Below, piece after piece: positions 18,805 to 27,933 of a stretch of 64,000 nt of DNA. The notes below the pieces were generated by a model, which did not search any database, had not been told where the DNA came from, and saw nothing but the letters and a program-made list of their open reading frames with translations. The position numbers and the translations under genes were made by a program. Each line of letters opens with the position of its first letter. Position 1 is the first letter of the stretch. Origin of the DNA: Methanobacterium formicicum DSM 3637 (lineage in GTDB: Archaea; Methanobacteriota; Methanobacteria; Methanobacteriales; Methanobacteriaceae); the NCBI RefSeq assembly GCF_000302455.1, contig NZ_AMPO01000004.1, positions 156,516-220,515 on the forward strand. The letters are read 5' to 3'.

Positions 18805-18821
18805 TTTTTTTTAATTTTTTT
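18805..18821 (+). terminator. oligo(T) archaeal terminator after the aminotransferase
   Basis: Two runs of T (eight and seven bases, split by AA) lie 75 bases beyond the aminotransferase stop. Archaeal RNA polymerase commonly terminates at such U-tracts without a hairpin. Confidence 0.6.
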
Positions 18822-18825
18822 AAAG

Positions 18826-18890
18826 TTAGGTAAGCCTATCACGAATTAGACTAACCTAACATTTTATTTTAGAGAATTAGGGATTCCTAA
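18826..18890. promoter_or_regulatory. three TTAGG-N4-CCTAA palindromes, DtxR/MntR-like operators
   Basis: Three inverted repeats of one form stand in the spacer before the P-type ATPase: TTAGGTAAGCCTAT (18826-18839), TTAGACTAACCTAA (18846-18859) and TTAGGGATTCCTAA (18877-18890). Start-to-start spacing is 20 and 31 bases, near two and three helical turns. The half-site TTAGG/CCTAA resembles operators of DtxR-family metal-dependent repressors such as archaeal MDR1. They lie 200-270 bases upstream of the ATPase start. Confidence 0.65.
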
Positions 18891-18989
18891 CACGTTAATC
18901 AATGGAAAAAGATATATGTGGCCTTATTCATATTTTAATACACTCAATAGATAATCCAATAGATAATGAGTATAATCCCATAAAAGCAT

Positions 18990-19063
18990 CAATTTAATCC
19001 ACAAAAAGTTTAATTTAACCATAACAGGTTTAATTTAACCCCATAATAAGTTTAATTTAATCC
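18990..19063 (+). repeat. degenerate tandem repeats of about 20 bases in the ATPase leader
   Basis: Four copies of a GTTTAATTTAACC-like unit occur: near 18990 (CAATTTAATCC), 19008, 19028 and 19050, with spacings of 18 to 22 bases. They end 30 bases before the GTG start of the ATPase. The function is unknown. Confidence 0.65.
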
Positions 19064-19092
19064 ATACTAATTTATCATGAAGGAGGGGCAAC

Positions 19093-21648
19093 GTGGCAGA
19101 TGAACTGGACCTGAAAAACATAAAAGGACTCTCAGAATCAGAAGTGGCCAGAAAAATAAAAGAGCATGGCTATAATGAGCTTCCATCAACTGAAGAGAAA
19201 TCCTTTTTAACCATTGCTCTTGAGGTAATCAGGGAACCCATGTTCCTCCTCTTAATTGCTTGTGGGGCTATTTATCTTGTTTTAGGGGATCTTCAGGAAG
19301 CATTGATGCTCCTGGGGTTTGTTTTTGTGATTATGGGGATAACTTTCTATCAGGAACGTAAAACTGAACGTACACTGGAGGCACTACGGGATCTGTCCAG
19401 TCCCAGGGCACTGGTTATTCGTGACGGGCAAGAGAAGAGAATACCGGGACGGGAAGTGGTCCGTGATGATATTATCATGCTCAAGGAGGGTGACCGAGTC
19501 CCGGCAGATGGTGTGGTCTTATCCTGCAGCAACCTCCTCATAAACGAGTCTCTCTTAACTGGTGAATCTGTACCTGTGCGGAAGGTGCAGTGTGGAGGAT
19601 TGATGGACATGCATCCACCCGGCGGGGATGGTTTGCCCTCGGTTTACTCTGGAACTCTGGTGGTGCAGGGTCAGGGAGTGGCTCAGGTAGTTTCCACTGG
19701 CCTTGAGACTGAGATGGGCCGTATTGGCAAGCGGTTACAGTCCCTGGAAACCGAAGACACCAGTCTTCAGATGGAAACCCGCACACTAGTACGGAACATG
19801 GCACTGGTTGGTGCAGGATTATGTGCCGCAGTGGTGGTTATCTATGGAATCACCAGGCTGGACTGGATTAACGGATTTTTAGCTGGTATAACCCTGGCCA
19901 TGGCAATTCTACCAGAGGAGTTCCCGGTGGTGTTAACCATTTTCCTGGCACTGGGTGCCTGGAGAATATCTCGAAAAAATGTGCTAACCCGGCGTTCTCA
20001 TGCCATTCAGGCACTGGGATCTACAACAGTTCTCTGTGTGGATAAAACAGGCACTTTGACCTTGAACCAGATGTCAGTTGGTAAGATCATGAATGGATCA
20101 CAGTTTCACGATGTAACCAGTGCCACCCATCACCTCCCTGAAAGCTTCCATAAACTGGTGGAATTCAGTATACTGGCCAGCCAGCGAGACCCCTTTGACC
20201 CCATGGAAAAATCTCTCAAAGAATTTGGTGATACAACCTTAAAGGAAACTGAACACCTTCATGAGGACTGGCAACTGGTCCATGAATACCCTTTATCCCC
20301 TGAACTTCTGGCCATGTCCCATGTATGGCAATCCCCTGATGGTGAGGATTACATAATCGCTGCTAAAGGTGCACCGGAAGCTGTGGCTGATCTATGCCAT
20401 ATGACTCCAGGGGAAATGGAACAGTTAGCCAGTAACATATCTTTAATGGCTGATGAGGGCTTGAGAATAATAGGAGTGGCCCGTGCATCATTTAAAAAGA
20501 GAGATCTCCCTGGAAAACAACATGATTTTAACTTCCAGTTTCTGGGCCTGGTGGGATTCCTGGACCCAGTTCGTGAAGAAGTCCCCCAGTCAGTTGCAGA
20601 ATGTTACCAGGCTGGTATCAGGGTGGTGATGATCACCGGAGATTATCCGGGCACTGCTAGAAGCATAGCCCAAAAAATAGGACTGACCCAGCCAGAAAAA
20701 GTTATAACTGGTGACCAGCTGGATGCAATGGATGATGAGACCCTGAAAGAGCAGGTCAGGGATGTCAACATCTTTGCCCGTATGGTGCCAGAGATGAAGT
20801 TGCGCCTGGTAGAGGCCCTTAAATCCAACGGTGAGATCGTGGCCATGACCGGTGATGGTGTTAACGATGCCCCTGCCCTTAAATCCGCCCAGGTAGGTAT
20901 AAGTATGGGTGGACGTGGTACTGATGTGGCCAGGGAAGCATCGGCTCTGGTACTACTTAAGGATGATTTTTCATCCATTGTTGCCAGTGTGAAGATGGGC
21001 CGGCGTATCTACGATAACCTGAAAAAGGCCACTGCCTACATCTTCGCGGTGCATGTTCCCATTGTGGGGATGTCCTTTTTACCAGTACTGTTCCAGTGGC
21101 CACTGGTCTTATTTCCGGTGCAGATCGTGTTCCTGGAGCTTATCATTGACCCTGCCTGTTCCGTGGTCTTTGAGGCAGAACCTGCAGAAGCAGATGCCAT
21201 GCAACGCCCTCCACGCAGCTCATCTGAAAAATTATTCAGCAGAAAAAACATTGGAATGAGCATTTTACAGGGAATAGTGGTTCTGGTAGTGGTTCTGGCA
21301 GTATACCTTGTTGGTCTTAAATGGCAGGGAGAAGCAAGCGCCCGAACTTTAAGTTACATCACCCTGATCTTCGCTAACCTGGCTCTCATAATGACCAATC
21401 GTTCCTGGTCCCATACCATCTACCAAACACTCAGATCACCTAACCAGGCACTCTGGTGGGTTTTAGGCGGTGCAGTAATATTCCTGGCTGCTATCCTGTA
21501 CTTCCCACCCCTGCAGCAATTATTCCAGTTCTGCCCCCTTAACCTGTGGGAGATTCTGTTATGCTTCGTCTCAGGTATGGTGAGTGTGCTGTGGTTTGAG
21601 GGATACAAGGTGATTAAAAACAGGAATAGAAAGAGTACCTCAAGGTAG
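19093..21648 (+). CDS. P-type cation-transporting ATPase (P2-like, PEEFPV variant)
   Basis: The 851-residue pump has all P-type landmarks: TGES (156-159) in the actuator domain, PEEFPV (274-279) in membrane helix 4, the phosphorylated aspartate D317 in DKTGTLT and GDGVND (587-592) in the hinge. About ten membrane helices fit the P2 type. The ion-binding PEEFPV differs from PEGLP of Ca2+ pumps and PEMLP of MgtA, so the ion is open. Upstream DtxR-like operators suggest a transition metal such as Mn2+ or Fe2+, which is inference. The GTG start has a strong AAGGAGGGG five bases upstream. Confidence 0.92.
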   Translation: MADELDLKNIKGLSESEVARKIKEHGYNELPSTEEKSFLTIALEVIREPMFLLLIACGAIYLVLGDLQEALMLLGFVFVIMGITFYQERKTERTLEALRDLSSPRALVIRDGQEKRIPGREVVRDDIIMLKEGDRVPADGVVLSCSNLLINESLLTGESVPVRKVQCGGLMDMHPPGGDGLPSVYSGTLVVQGQGVAQVVSTGLETEMGRIGKRLQSLETEDTSLQMETRTLVRNMALVGAGLCAAVVVIYGITRLDWINGFLAGITLAMAILPEEFPVVLTIFLALGAWRISRKNVLTRRSHAIQALGSTTVLCVDKTGTLTLNQMSVGKIMNGSQFHDVTSATHHLPESFHKLVEFSILASQRDPFDPMEKSLKEFGDTTLKETEHLHEDWQLVHEYPLSPELLAMSHVWQSPDGEDYIIAAKGAPEAVADLCHMTPGEMEQLASNISLMADEGLRIIGVARASFKKRDLPGKQHDFNFQFLGLVGFLDPVREEVPQSVAECYQAGIRVVMITGDYPGTARSIAQKIGLTQPEKVITGDQLDAMDDETLKEQVRDVNIFARMVPEMKLRLVEALKSNGEIVAMTGDGVNDAPALKSAQVGISMGGRGTDVAREASALVLLKDDFSSIVASVKMGRRIYDNLKKATAYIFAVHVPIVGMSFLPVLFQWPLVLFPVQIVFLELIIDPACSVVFEAEPAEADAMQRPPRSSSEKLFSRKNIGMSILQGIVVLVVVLAVYLVGLKWQGEASARTLSYITLIFANLALIMTNRSWSHTIYQTLRSPNQALWWVLGGAVIFLAAILYFPPLQQLFQFCPLNLWEILLCFVSGMVSVLWFEGYKVIKNRNRKSTSR

Positions 21649-21739
21649 TCTCCTGAGTACGTAAGGTAGTCTTGTACAACAGGGGTTTATGCAAAATTTT
21701 TATTTCACCAGAACCAACATATTAAATAAAGGAGTCAAG

Positions 21740-22594
21740 ATGAAATCTAAAACTTCCACAGTATTAAAAAAAGAGCTTCTGGATAAGTGTAAGGACCTTG
21801 GAATATCGATGGTGGGTTTTGCACCGGTGAAAAGGTGGGAAAATCCTCCAGAAGAACTTCCACAGCATTTTTCCAATTGGATACCCCGAGAATTCTGGCC
21901 TCAGTCCATTTACCCTGAGGCCCGGACTGTGGTGGTGATTGGTTTACCAGTGCAGCTTCCCATTGTGGAAACTGCCCCATCTATTTATTATCATGAACTC
22001 TATGAAACAGTGAATATTCTGCTGGATGAAAAGGCATATGAAATATCCAATTTCCTTACCCTGAAGGGTTACCCCTCTATTTTCATTCCCAGGGACGGTT
22101 ATGGTGATATTGAAGTGCTCCTGGAAAAACCATTGGCATTCTTTTCCCATAAACACGCCGCATTCCTGGCAGGTCTTGGATCCTTTGGATTAAATAACGT
22201 CCTCCTCACACCAGAATTTGGACCCAGGGTGCGTTTTACCAGTATACTCACCACTCTCAAACTGGAGGGAAGCAAGATTTCTGGTGATGATCTGTGCACC
22301 CGCTGTTTGTCCTGTGCCCAGAACTGCCCAGTAAATGCCATAAAATCAGAGTATGAAACTGGAAATGATTTTCCTCCCCTGATAAACAAGATGAGATGTG
22401 CCACCCGTAGCAGGAAACTTCGAAAAGAATACCGTTCCCCATGTGGTATCTGCATCAAAGTCTGCCCGGTGGGTGAAGATAGGAAGGTGTTTAATAGAAA
22501 TGAAACATCCATGTACAACCATAAAGAGGGTTTTGAAGAGTATCATCAAGCCTGGGAGCATGTGCGCCGTTATGGTAGCAAAAAAACATCGTGA
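21740..22594 (+). CDS. 4Fe-4S protein related to epoxyqueuosine reductase (QueG-like)
   Basis: The product is about 284 residues when started at ATG 21740, which follows GGAGTCAAG; an upstream ATG in frame lacks such a site. Two ferredoxin-like cysteine groups are visible, CTRCLSCAQNCP near 185 and CGICIKVCP near 235. The segment FLAGLGSFGLNNVLLTPEFG is typical of the QueG/reductive-dehalogenase-related group. Methanogens lack queuosine, so the substrate is probably different. It may be a corrinoid-linked reductase, which the sequence does not prove. It is monocistronic. Confidence 0.78.
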   Translation: MKSKTSTVLKKELLDKCKDLGISMVGFAPVKRWENPPEELPQHFSNWIPREFWPQSIYPEARTVVVIGLPVQLPIVETAPSIYYHELYETVNILLDEKAYEISNFLTLKGYPSIFIPRDGYGDIEVLLEKPLAFFSHKHAAFLAGLGSFGLNNVLLTPEFGPRVRFTSILTTLKLEGSKISGDDLCTRCLSCAQNCPVNAIKSEYETGNDFPPLINKMRCATRSRKLRKEYRSPCGICIKVCPVGEDRKVFNRNETSMYNHKEGFEEYHQAWEHVRRYGSKKTS

Positions 22595-22770
22595 TGTTAT
22601 AAAAATGATCGTAATAGTAAAAGATGTTGTTCCAAATGGGCAGTTTAAATGCAAAAAAGTTTGATCAGGAAATTCCACATAAAATGATTAGTCCGGAGAA
22701 ACATAAAATAAGTTAAAGTTTGATTAAATAAAATATAATTCCATTTAACAATTAATTAAGAGGATTTTTC

Positions 22771-23949
22771 ATGAATTACCATTTTACTCGTCGTATGAAT
22801 AAAATACCAAGGTCTTTTGTCCGGGAAATTTTGAAGGTTACCGATGATGATGACATGATTTCATTTGCTGGTGGACTTCCCAATCCACAGTCCTTCCCGG
22901 TGGAAGCCATTAACAATGCCACATCCAAAGTTCTAAGTGAAGACGGGGATAAAGTTCTCCAGTACAGCACCACCGAAGGTTACCGTAAGTTAAGGGAATT
23001 CATAGCCCAGCGGTACCAAAGACAGGGCATGGAAGTTGAAGTTGAGGATATTTTGATAACCAATGGATCACAGCAGTGCCTGGATCTGGTGGGGAATGTT
23101 TTCCTGGACCGGGATGATGGTGTGATCATGGAAAGACCCACCTATCTGGCGGCAATACAGGCATTTGGATTGTACGAACCAGAATTTCATTCTGTACCTC
23201 TACTGGAAGATGGAGCAGACACCACCATCCTGGAGAAGATCCTGGAAGAGGAGAATATCAAACTATTCTACACTGTGAGCAGTTTCCAGAACCCCACTGG
23301 TATAACCTATTCTGAAAGTAAAAGACAAAAAGTTGCAGAAATAATGGCAGAACATGAGACCATCCTGGTTGAAGACAACCCTTACGGTGAGATACGATTC
23401 ATGGGAGATGATATACCTCCTATTAAGTCCCATTTACCTGATTCAATTCTCTTCGGAACTTTCTCCAAGATCGTCTCCCCTGGGATGAGGATGGGCTGGA
23501 TTGTGGCTCCCCCTGAAGTTATGGATAAACTGATCACTGCCAAACAGGCCTCTGATCTACACTCCAACTACTTCACCCAGAGAGTGGTTTACCAGTACCT
23601 CCAGGATAACAACGTGGACAAGCATATTCAGAGTATAAAACAATTATACAAGTCCCAGAGAGACCAGATGGTCCATTCCATCAGGAAGTACTTCCCAGAA
23701 GGAGTTAAACACACTTCGCCCCAAGGTGGGATGTTCCTATGGGTCACTTTACCTGAGGGCACATCTTCAATGGAACTGTTTGAACTGGCAATGGAAGAAA
23801 ATGTCGCATTTGTACCTGGAGAAACATTCTACACTGAAAATCCTGAAAAGAATACCATGAGACTGAATTTTTCCAATTCAAGTGTAGAGGAAATTGAAGA
23901 AGGGATGAAAAGGTTGGGAAATGCCATTAAGCGATTAGATAATAAGTAA
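22771..23949 (+). CDS. PLP aminotransferase of the 2-aminoadipate/aromatic (MocR-related) group
   Basis: The 392 residues show ISFAGGLPNPQSFP (30-43), typical of LysN/AroT-type transaminases, then FQNPTGITYS, VEDNPYGEIRF, and GTFSKIVSPGMRMGW with the PLP lysine. There is no N-terminal GntR domain. Members act on 2-aminoadipate or aromatic amino acids in archaea; which applies here is open. The AlkA-like gene follows after 24 bases, so they may share a transcript. Confidence 0.88.
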   Translation: MNYHFTRRMNKIPRSFVREILKVTDDDDMISFAGGLPNPQSFPVEAINNATSKVLSEDGDKVLQYSTTEGYRKLREFIAQRYQRQGMEVEVEDILITNGSQQCLDLVGNVFLDRDDGVIMERPTYLAAIQAFGLYEPEFHSVPLLEDGADTTILEKILEEENIKLFYTVSSFQNPTGITYSESKRQKVAEIMAEHETILVEDNPYGEIRFMGDDIPPIKSHLPDSILFGTFSKIVSPGMRMGWIVAPPEVMDKLITAKQASDLHSNYFTQRVVYQYLQDNNVDKHIQSIKQLYKSQRDQMVHSIRKYFPEGVKHTSPQGGMFLWVTLPEGTSSMELFELAMEENVAFVPGETFYTENPEKNTMRLNFSNSSVEEIEEGMKRLGNAIKRLDNK

Positions 23950-23973
23950 TGGTTATAATTTAAGGGGTAAATC

Positions 23974-24888
23974 ATGTATCAATCAACTTTCAATATAAAG
24001 GCTAAAGCACCCTTTGATTTTGATCTTAGTTGCAGGATATTTGCCAGTGGGGATAAAAATATAAAAAAGTATGCCAATAATCGCTTCTGGCAGGCTTTCA
24101 CCATCAAAGATAAAACAATACTCCTGTACATTGAATCTGTGGGATCAGTTAATGATCCTGAACTCAAGGTTAGTGTAGAATCCGATACGGAACTCTCCCC
24201 AGATATTTTAAATTCAGTTCCACCAGTTGTTTACCAGATTTTTAACCTGGGATTGGATCTTCATCATTTCTATGAGCAGGTAAAATCAGATCCTGTATTA
24301 TCACCTATCATTGGCAGACTTTACGGTCTTAAAAATCCTTCCACACCCACATTATTCGAGGCACTGGTGGATTCCATCATAGAACAGCAGATATCTCTTA
24401 AAGCAGCCCATAGTATAGAAAACCGTTTGATAAAATATGTGGGAAGGTCAGTTCCTCTTTATGGTCAGGATTATTATTCCTACCCTTCACCCGAAGATTT
24501 AACAGATTTGGATCTTGAAAAACTTCGCAATTGTGGTTTAAGCCATAAAAAAGCAGAGTATATTCATGACCTGGCCCTTGACATTGTGCAAAAAGATGTC
24601 AACCTGCAATCCATTGAAAAGATGAACACCACCACTGAAATGGTAGAAGAGTTGACCCAAATCAGGGGTATTGGTGTTTGGACCGCTGAAATGGCACTAC
24701 TTAGGGGATTGTGCCGATTGGATGCTATTCCTGCCGATGATATCAGTCTGCAGAGGGTCATTGGAAATGTTTATAGAGCGGACGAAAAATTATCATCAGA
24801 AGCAGTCCGGGAAATTGCCAGTTCATGGGGAAAATGGAAGGGCTTGGCGAGTTATTATTTGATTGTTGCAGAGTTAATGAAATTCTGA
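23974..24888 (+). CDS. DNA-3-methyladenine glycosylase, AlkA/HhH-GPD family
   Basis: The 304-residue protein has the helix-hairpin-helix TQIRGIGVWTAEMAL (228-242) followed by PADDISLQ with the catalytic aspartate near 255-256. This is the HhH-GPD base-excision fold; the N-terminal 100 residues resemble the AlkA N-terminal domain. It removes alkylated bases such as 3-methyladenine. No C-terminal cysteine loop of the Nth type is present, which favours AlkA. It is preceded by AAGGGG seven bases before the ATG. Confidence 0.88.
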   Translation: MYQSTFNIKAKAPFDFDLSCRIFASGDKNIKKYANNRFWQAFTIKDKTILLYIESVGSVNDPELKVSVESDTELSPDILNSVPPVVYQIFNLGLDLHHFYEQVKSDPVLSPIIGRLYGLKNPSTPTLFEALVDSIIEQQISLKAAHSIENRLIKYVGRSVPLYGQDYYSYPSPEDLTDLDLEKLRNCGLSHKKAEYIHDLALDIVQKDVNLQSIEKMNTTTEMVEELTQIRGIGVWTAEMALLRGLCRLDAIPADDISLQRVIGNVYRADEKLSSEAVREIASSWGKWKGLASYYLIVAELMKF

Positions 24889-24986
24889 GTAGCTAAAATA
24901 TTAAACTTATGAACATTAACAATCTGACTGTATTCAAGAAAATATTTCAACAACCAGCACTTTACAACCACAATTATCCATAAACG

Positions 24987-25000
24987 TTATATATTATATT
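24987..25000 (+). promoter_or_regulatory. TATA box, probable leaderless transcript
   Basis: TTATATATTATATT is centred about 22-27 bases before the ATG at 25015, and no ribosome site precedes that ATG. The distance fits transcription starting at or next to the start codon. Confidence 0.5.
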
Positions 25001-25014
25001 AATCTAGTTCATTT

Positions 25015-26589
25015 ATGGATTTAAATTCTAAAAATGTTTGTATTGTTACCCTTTTTGTTTCTGTTGTCTTGTTTATTTTTATGGTAGGTTATGTGTGGCA
25101 TTTTACTGTTGATGATGCATTTATATCCTTTAGATATAGTGAACATTTGGCTAATGGATTTGGATTAGTATGGGATATTGGTCAACCACCCGTTGAGGGT
25201 TATACTAATTTTTTATGGGTTTTAATAATAGCATTTTTATTTCTACTGAAATTAGATCCTGTATTTTTAACAAAAATTATTGGTTTATTATCGGTTTTAG
25301 GAATTATTATTCTATTTTGGCTCATTACTAACGATATTTTTAAAGATATTAAAAATAAGTCAATCGCATTTACAGTTAGTACTACTTTTCTTCTTATTAA
25401 TCCTTACACTGCTATTCATGCTGTTTCTGGATTGGAAACTATGTTATTTGCATTTTTATTATTGGGAGTGATGTATAGCGCATGGAAAATCCTTATATCT
25501 CCTAATTCAAAGTTCATTTGGTTCTTTGCATTTACAGCACTTTTATTAAGTTTAACAAGACCAGAAGGAATGCTAGTATCATTAGGGTTGATATTCTCAA
25601 TTATTATCATTACCTACAAAAAGAACAATAATTCAATAAAACTTACTTCTTATCTACCTGTTTTGATTTTATATTTAATCCCTATTGTTATTTATAATGT
25701 TTTTCGTATTTTTTACTTCCATGGATTATTCCCATTGTCTTTTTTAGCTAAAATGGTCCATTCAAACACTTATCCCCTGTATTTCTTAATAGCTTTAATT
25801 TATTTAATACCATTTGTAATCATCATATTAATTTCATTGTACTTAATAAATCAAAAGATTGATACCAATAAAAATCAACTGAAAACAAATTTTAAGTATT
25901 TTTTACTTATTTTAGGCGTAACTTTATTCTTTGCAATTATAGTATATGTTTACACTCCCAACATTAATTTTGCCCAGAGATTTTTTTATCCTTCATTTGT
26001 ACTGATTTATGCAGCATTTGGAATTGCAATCAACATATTATTCAATGAAATAGGAAAGAATAAAACAAATATAAAATCAGCAAAAAATACCAGAATTATA
26101 TTTTCTTCAGTCATAATTTTGACCCTTCTTGTATTCACAAATTTTATTGGAGTAAATGAACTTGTAGACCAGCATAATTATGGTGATAGTTTAAATAATG
26201 CACATATTCCTCTAGGAAAAACTCTTAGTTCTTTCTCTGAAGATAATTATACTATTTTTTGCGGTGATGCAGGTTCCATTGCGTATTATTCTGGATGGAA
26301 TCTTTTAGATGGGTTGAATGATAAATTTATAGCACAAAATGGAGTAACAACCGAATATTTAAAAGAAAAACATCCTGAACTCGTTATTTTTATTTCATAT
26401 AATCAATCGATTGATTGGACTAATCCCCCTATAGCAGAGGAAAAATATGTCTTAGAAAATAATTATACACAATTAAGTCCGATTAAATTTAATGATAATT
26501 ATTATTTAATACCTTTTTTAAAACCTAACATCAAAGATTATAATTTAATAAAAATTTCAATTGAAAATGTCGCTAAAGAATCCACATAA
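25015..26589 (+). CDS. AftB/ZomB-like polytopic membrane glycosyltransferase
   Basis: The 524 residues form about eleven hydrophobic helices. The first loop reads FTVDDAFISFRYSEHLANG and PPVEGYTNFLW (residues 31-70), the signature of GT-C proteins related to mycobacterial arabinosyltransferase AftB and to ZomB. These proteins transfer a lipid-linked sugar on the outer face of the membrane. The gene is strikingly AT-rich beside the GC-richer AlkA and aminotransferase genes, stands alone, and seems leaderless. I infer acquisition by transfer. The sugar and acceptor are unknown. Confidence 0.8.
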   Translation: MDLNSKNVCIVTLFVSVVLFIFMVGYVWHFTVDDAFISFRYSEHLANGFGLVWDIGQPPVEGYTNFLWVLIIAFLFLLKLDPVFLTKIIGLLSVLGIIILFWLITNDIFKDIKNKSIAFTVSTTFLLINPYTAIHAVSGLETMLFAFLLLGVMYSAWKILISPNSKFIWFFAFTALLLSLTRPEGMLVSLGLIFSIIIITYKKNNNSIKLTSYLPVLILYLIPIVIYNVFRIFYFHGLFPLSFLAKMVHSNTYPLYFLIALIYLIPFVIIILISLYLINQKIDTNKNQLKTNFKYFLLILGVTLFFAIIVYVYTPNINFAQRFFYPSFVLIYAAFGIAINILFNEIGKNKTNIKSAKNTRIIFSSVIILTLLVFTNFIGVNELVDQHNYGDSLNNAHIPLGKTLSSFSEDNYTIFCGDAGSIAYYSGWNLLDGLNDKFIAQNGVTTEYLKEKHPELVIFISYNQSIDWTNPPIAEEKYVLENNYTQLSPIKFNDNYYLIPFLKPNIKDYNLIKISIENVAKEST

Positions 26590-26806
26590 ACATCAGTGTG
26601 AAAGTTTTTAATAGTCTCAAAAAACATGTTTGTCTTGGGAAGTTTTTTGAATTCTATTAATTGGCTATTTTCTGTTGAATAAATCAATTTGAATATATCT
26701 TCTAAATCTAGAAGATTGTGAATTGCAAATTTATATTATTATAAAAAATTTTTCTTTGTGTTTTAAACCACTTTTATTCATTTTTCTAGATATAAATCCA
26801 TATTAA

Positions 26807-27157
26807 ATTGAATTTGGTCAGAAAAAGAATGATTTTAGCGAAATAGCAAAGAAACTAGAAAAAATACAATATAACTTGAAAATGGCAAAAAATGTTAACA
26901 TTTTATATTTTGAATCTGAAGAGATGGATAGTGTCCAGGAGAAACTAGAATCTCTCAATTGTAGATTTGTTCATAAAACCAGGGTTCAACCGTGGGGGCA
27001 GAGGGTTTTACGTTTTTATGACCCTGATGGTTACATCATCGAGGTGGGCGAACCTCTGGAATTCGTGGTGAGGAGATTTGCAGGACAGGGTTTTTCCACA
27101 GAAGAGATCGCAGAAAGGTGTTCTGTGCCTTTAGAGTTTGTTAAAAGGACATTGTGA
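26807..27157 (+). pseudogene. N-terminally truncated VOC (glyoxalase/bleomycin-resistance) gene
   Basis: The readable frame after a TAA at 26804 gives IEFGQKKNDFSEIAKKLEK and continues into LESLNCRFVHKTRVQPWGQR and RFYDPDGYIIEVGEPLE. The latter is the usual C-terminal half of a VOC metalloenzyme, with the metal-binding glutamate in IIEVGE. The first paired beta-alpha-beta module is missing. Starts at TTG 26876 or ATG 26882 would give only 93 or 91 residues. The tail FSTEEIAERCSVPLEFVKR looks like a helix-turn-helix add-on. The upstream 217 bases are AT-rich with nothing recognisable. It is likely a remnant. Confidence 0.7.
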
Positions 27158-27313
27158 ATAACTTGTCAGTTAAAAAGAAGAAGTATTTAAGTAACAGATT
27201 AATTTGTAAGTAACAGATGATTTGAATAATTTGATTCTTTTGTAATTTTAGAAAAAATTTTGTAATTTAGAAAAAAGGAAAAAGTTGATTAAAAATCCTT
27301 TTTTAAAGGAACA

Positions 27314-27763
27314 TTAGTCAATTTTGATTTCAGTTCCTTCTTCTTTTTCCTGTTTGGGTATTTCTACCTTGAGTATTCCATTTTCGAATTTGGCTTGGGC
27401 CTCTTCAACTATGACCTTTTTGGGTAGGCGTACTGTTCTACGTATGTATCCACTCTTACGATCAGAGAGGGTTACATAAGTTCCCCCCATTTTATGTTCA
27501 AAATCGAATTTGGCCTTGACTTTCAGCTTGTTTTCAGTGAGTTTAAGGTTGATATTTTCCTTTTCAATACCTGGAAGCACGATGTTAACAATTACACTAT
27601 CGTCTGTTTCAATAATGTCTTTCCCTGGTAGGAATGTGTAGTCAACAATGGATTTTTCAATATCAAACCGCATTTTATCCACGGTTCTAGAGGTATCTTC
27701 CAGCATATCCTTTACTATTTCTTTCATATCCTCAATACTATCCTTTTTATGCATCTTTTTCAC
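27314..27763 (-). CDS. Hsp20/alpha-crystallin small heat shock protein
   Basis: The product is 149 residues. The alpha-crystallin domain spans about 45-149, with NIVLPGIEKENINLKLTENKL, the RTVRLPKKV strand and the terminal ENGILKVEIPKQE. These proteins form oligomers that hold unfolding proteins. The ATG is preceded by GAGGTGA and there is a TATA box about 40 bases upstream, so it is a single-gene unit. There is no canonical C-terminal IxI after the domain. Confidence 0.93.
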   Translation of the reverse strand: MKKMHKKDSIEDMKEIVKDMLEDTSRTVDKMRFDIEKSIVDYTFLPGKDIIETDDSVIVNIVLPGIEKENINLKLTENKLKVKAKFDFEHKMGGTYVTLSDRKSGYIRRTVRLPKKVIVEEAQAKFENGILKVEIPKQEKEEGTEIKID

Positions 27764-27800
27764 CTCATTTTTGAGTCATTATAATTTATGATTTAATAAA

Positions 27801-27810
27801 AATATATAAT
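27801..27810 (-). promoter_or_regulatory. TATA box of the Hsp20 gene
   Basis: On the minus strand ATTATATATT lies 38-47 bases before the ATG, which would place the RNA start near 27780 and leave a short leader containing GAGGTGA. Confidence 0.5.
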
Positions 27811-27933
27811 TTTCTATGTCATGTAATTATGAACCCGGTATGTTTAGAGGGTTATTAATGATTTAAAGAGAAATAATTGGAAAAAAATAAAATAGATGAA
27901 AACAGGGTTATTTCATTTGTCTTAAGGGTAAAT

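Noticed and set aside
18990..19063. Possible CRISPR array
   Set aside because: The units are imperfect and only 18-22 bases apart, with no unique spacers between them and no cas genes.
22099..22518. 139-residue minus-strand frame inside the Fe-S protein gene
   Set aside because: The plus-strand gene has two intact ferredoxin motifs and a ribosome site; the opposite frame has neither.
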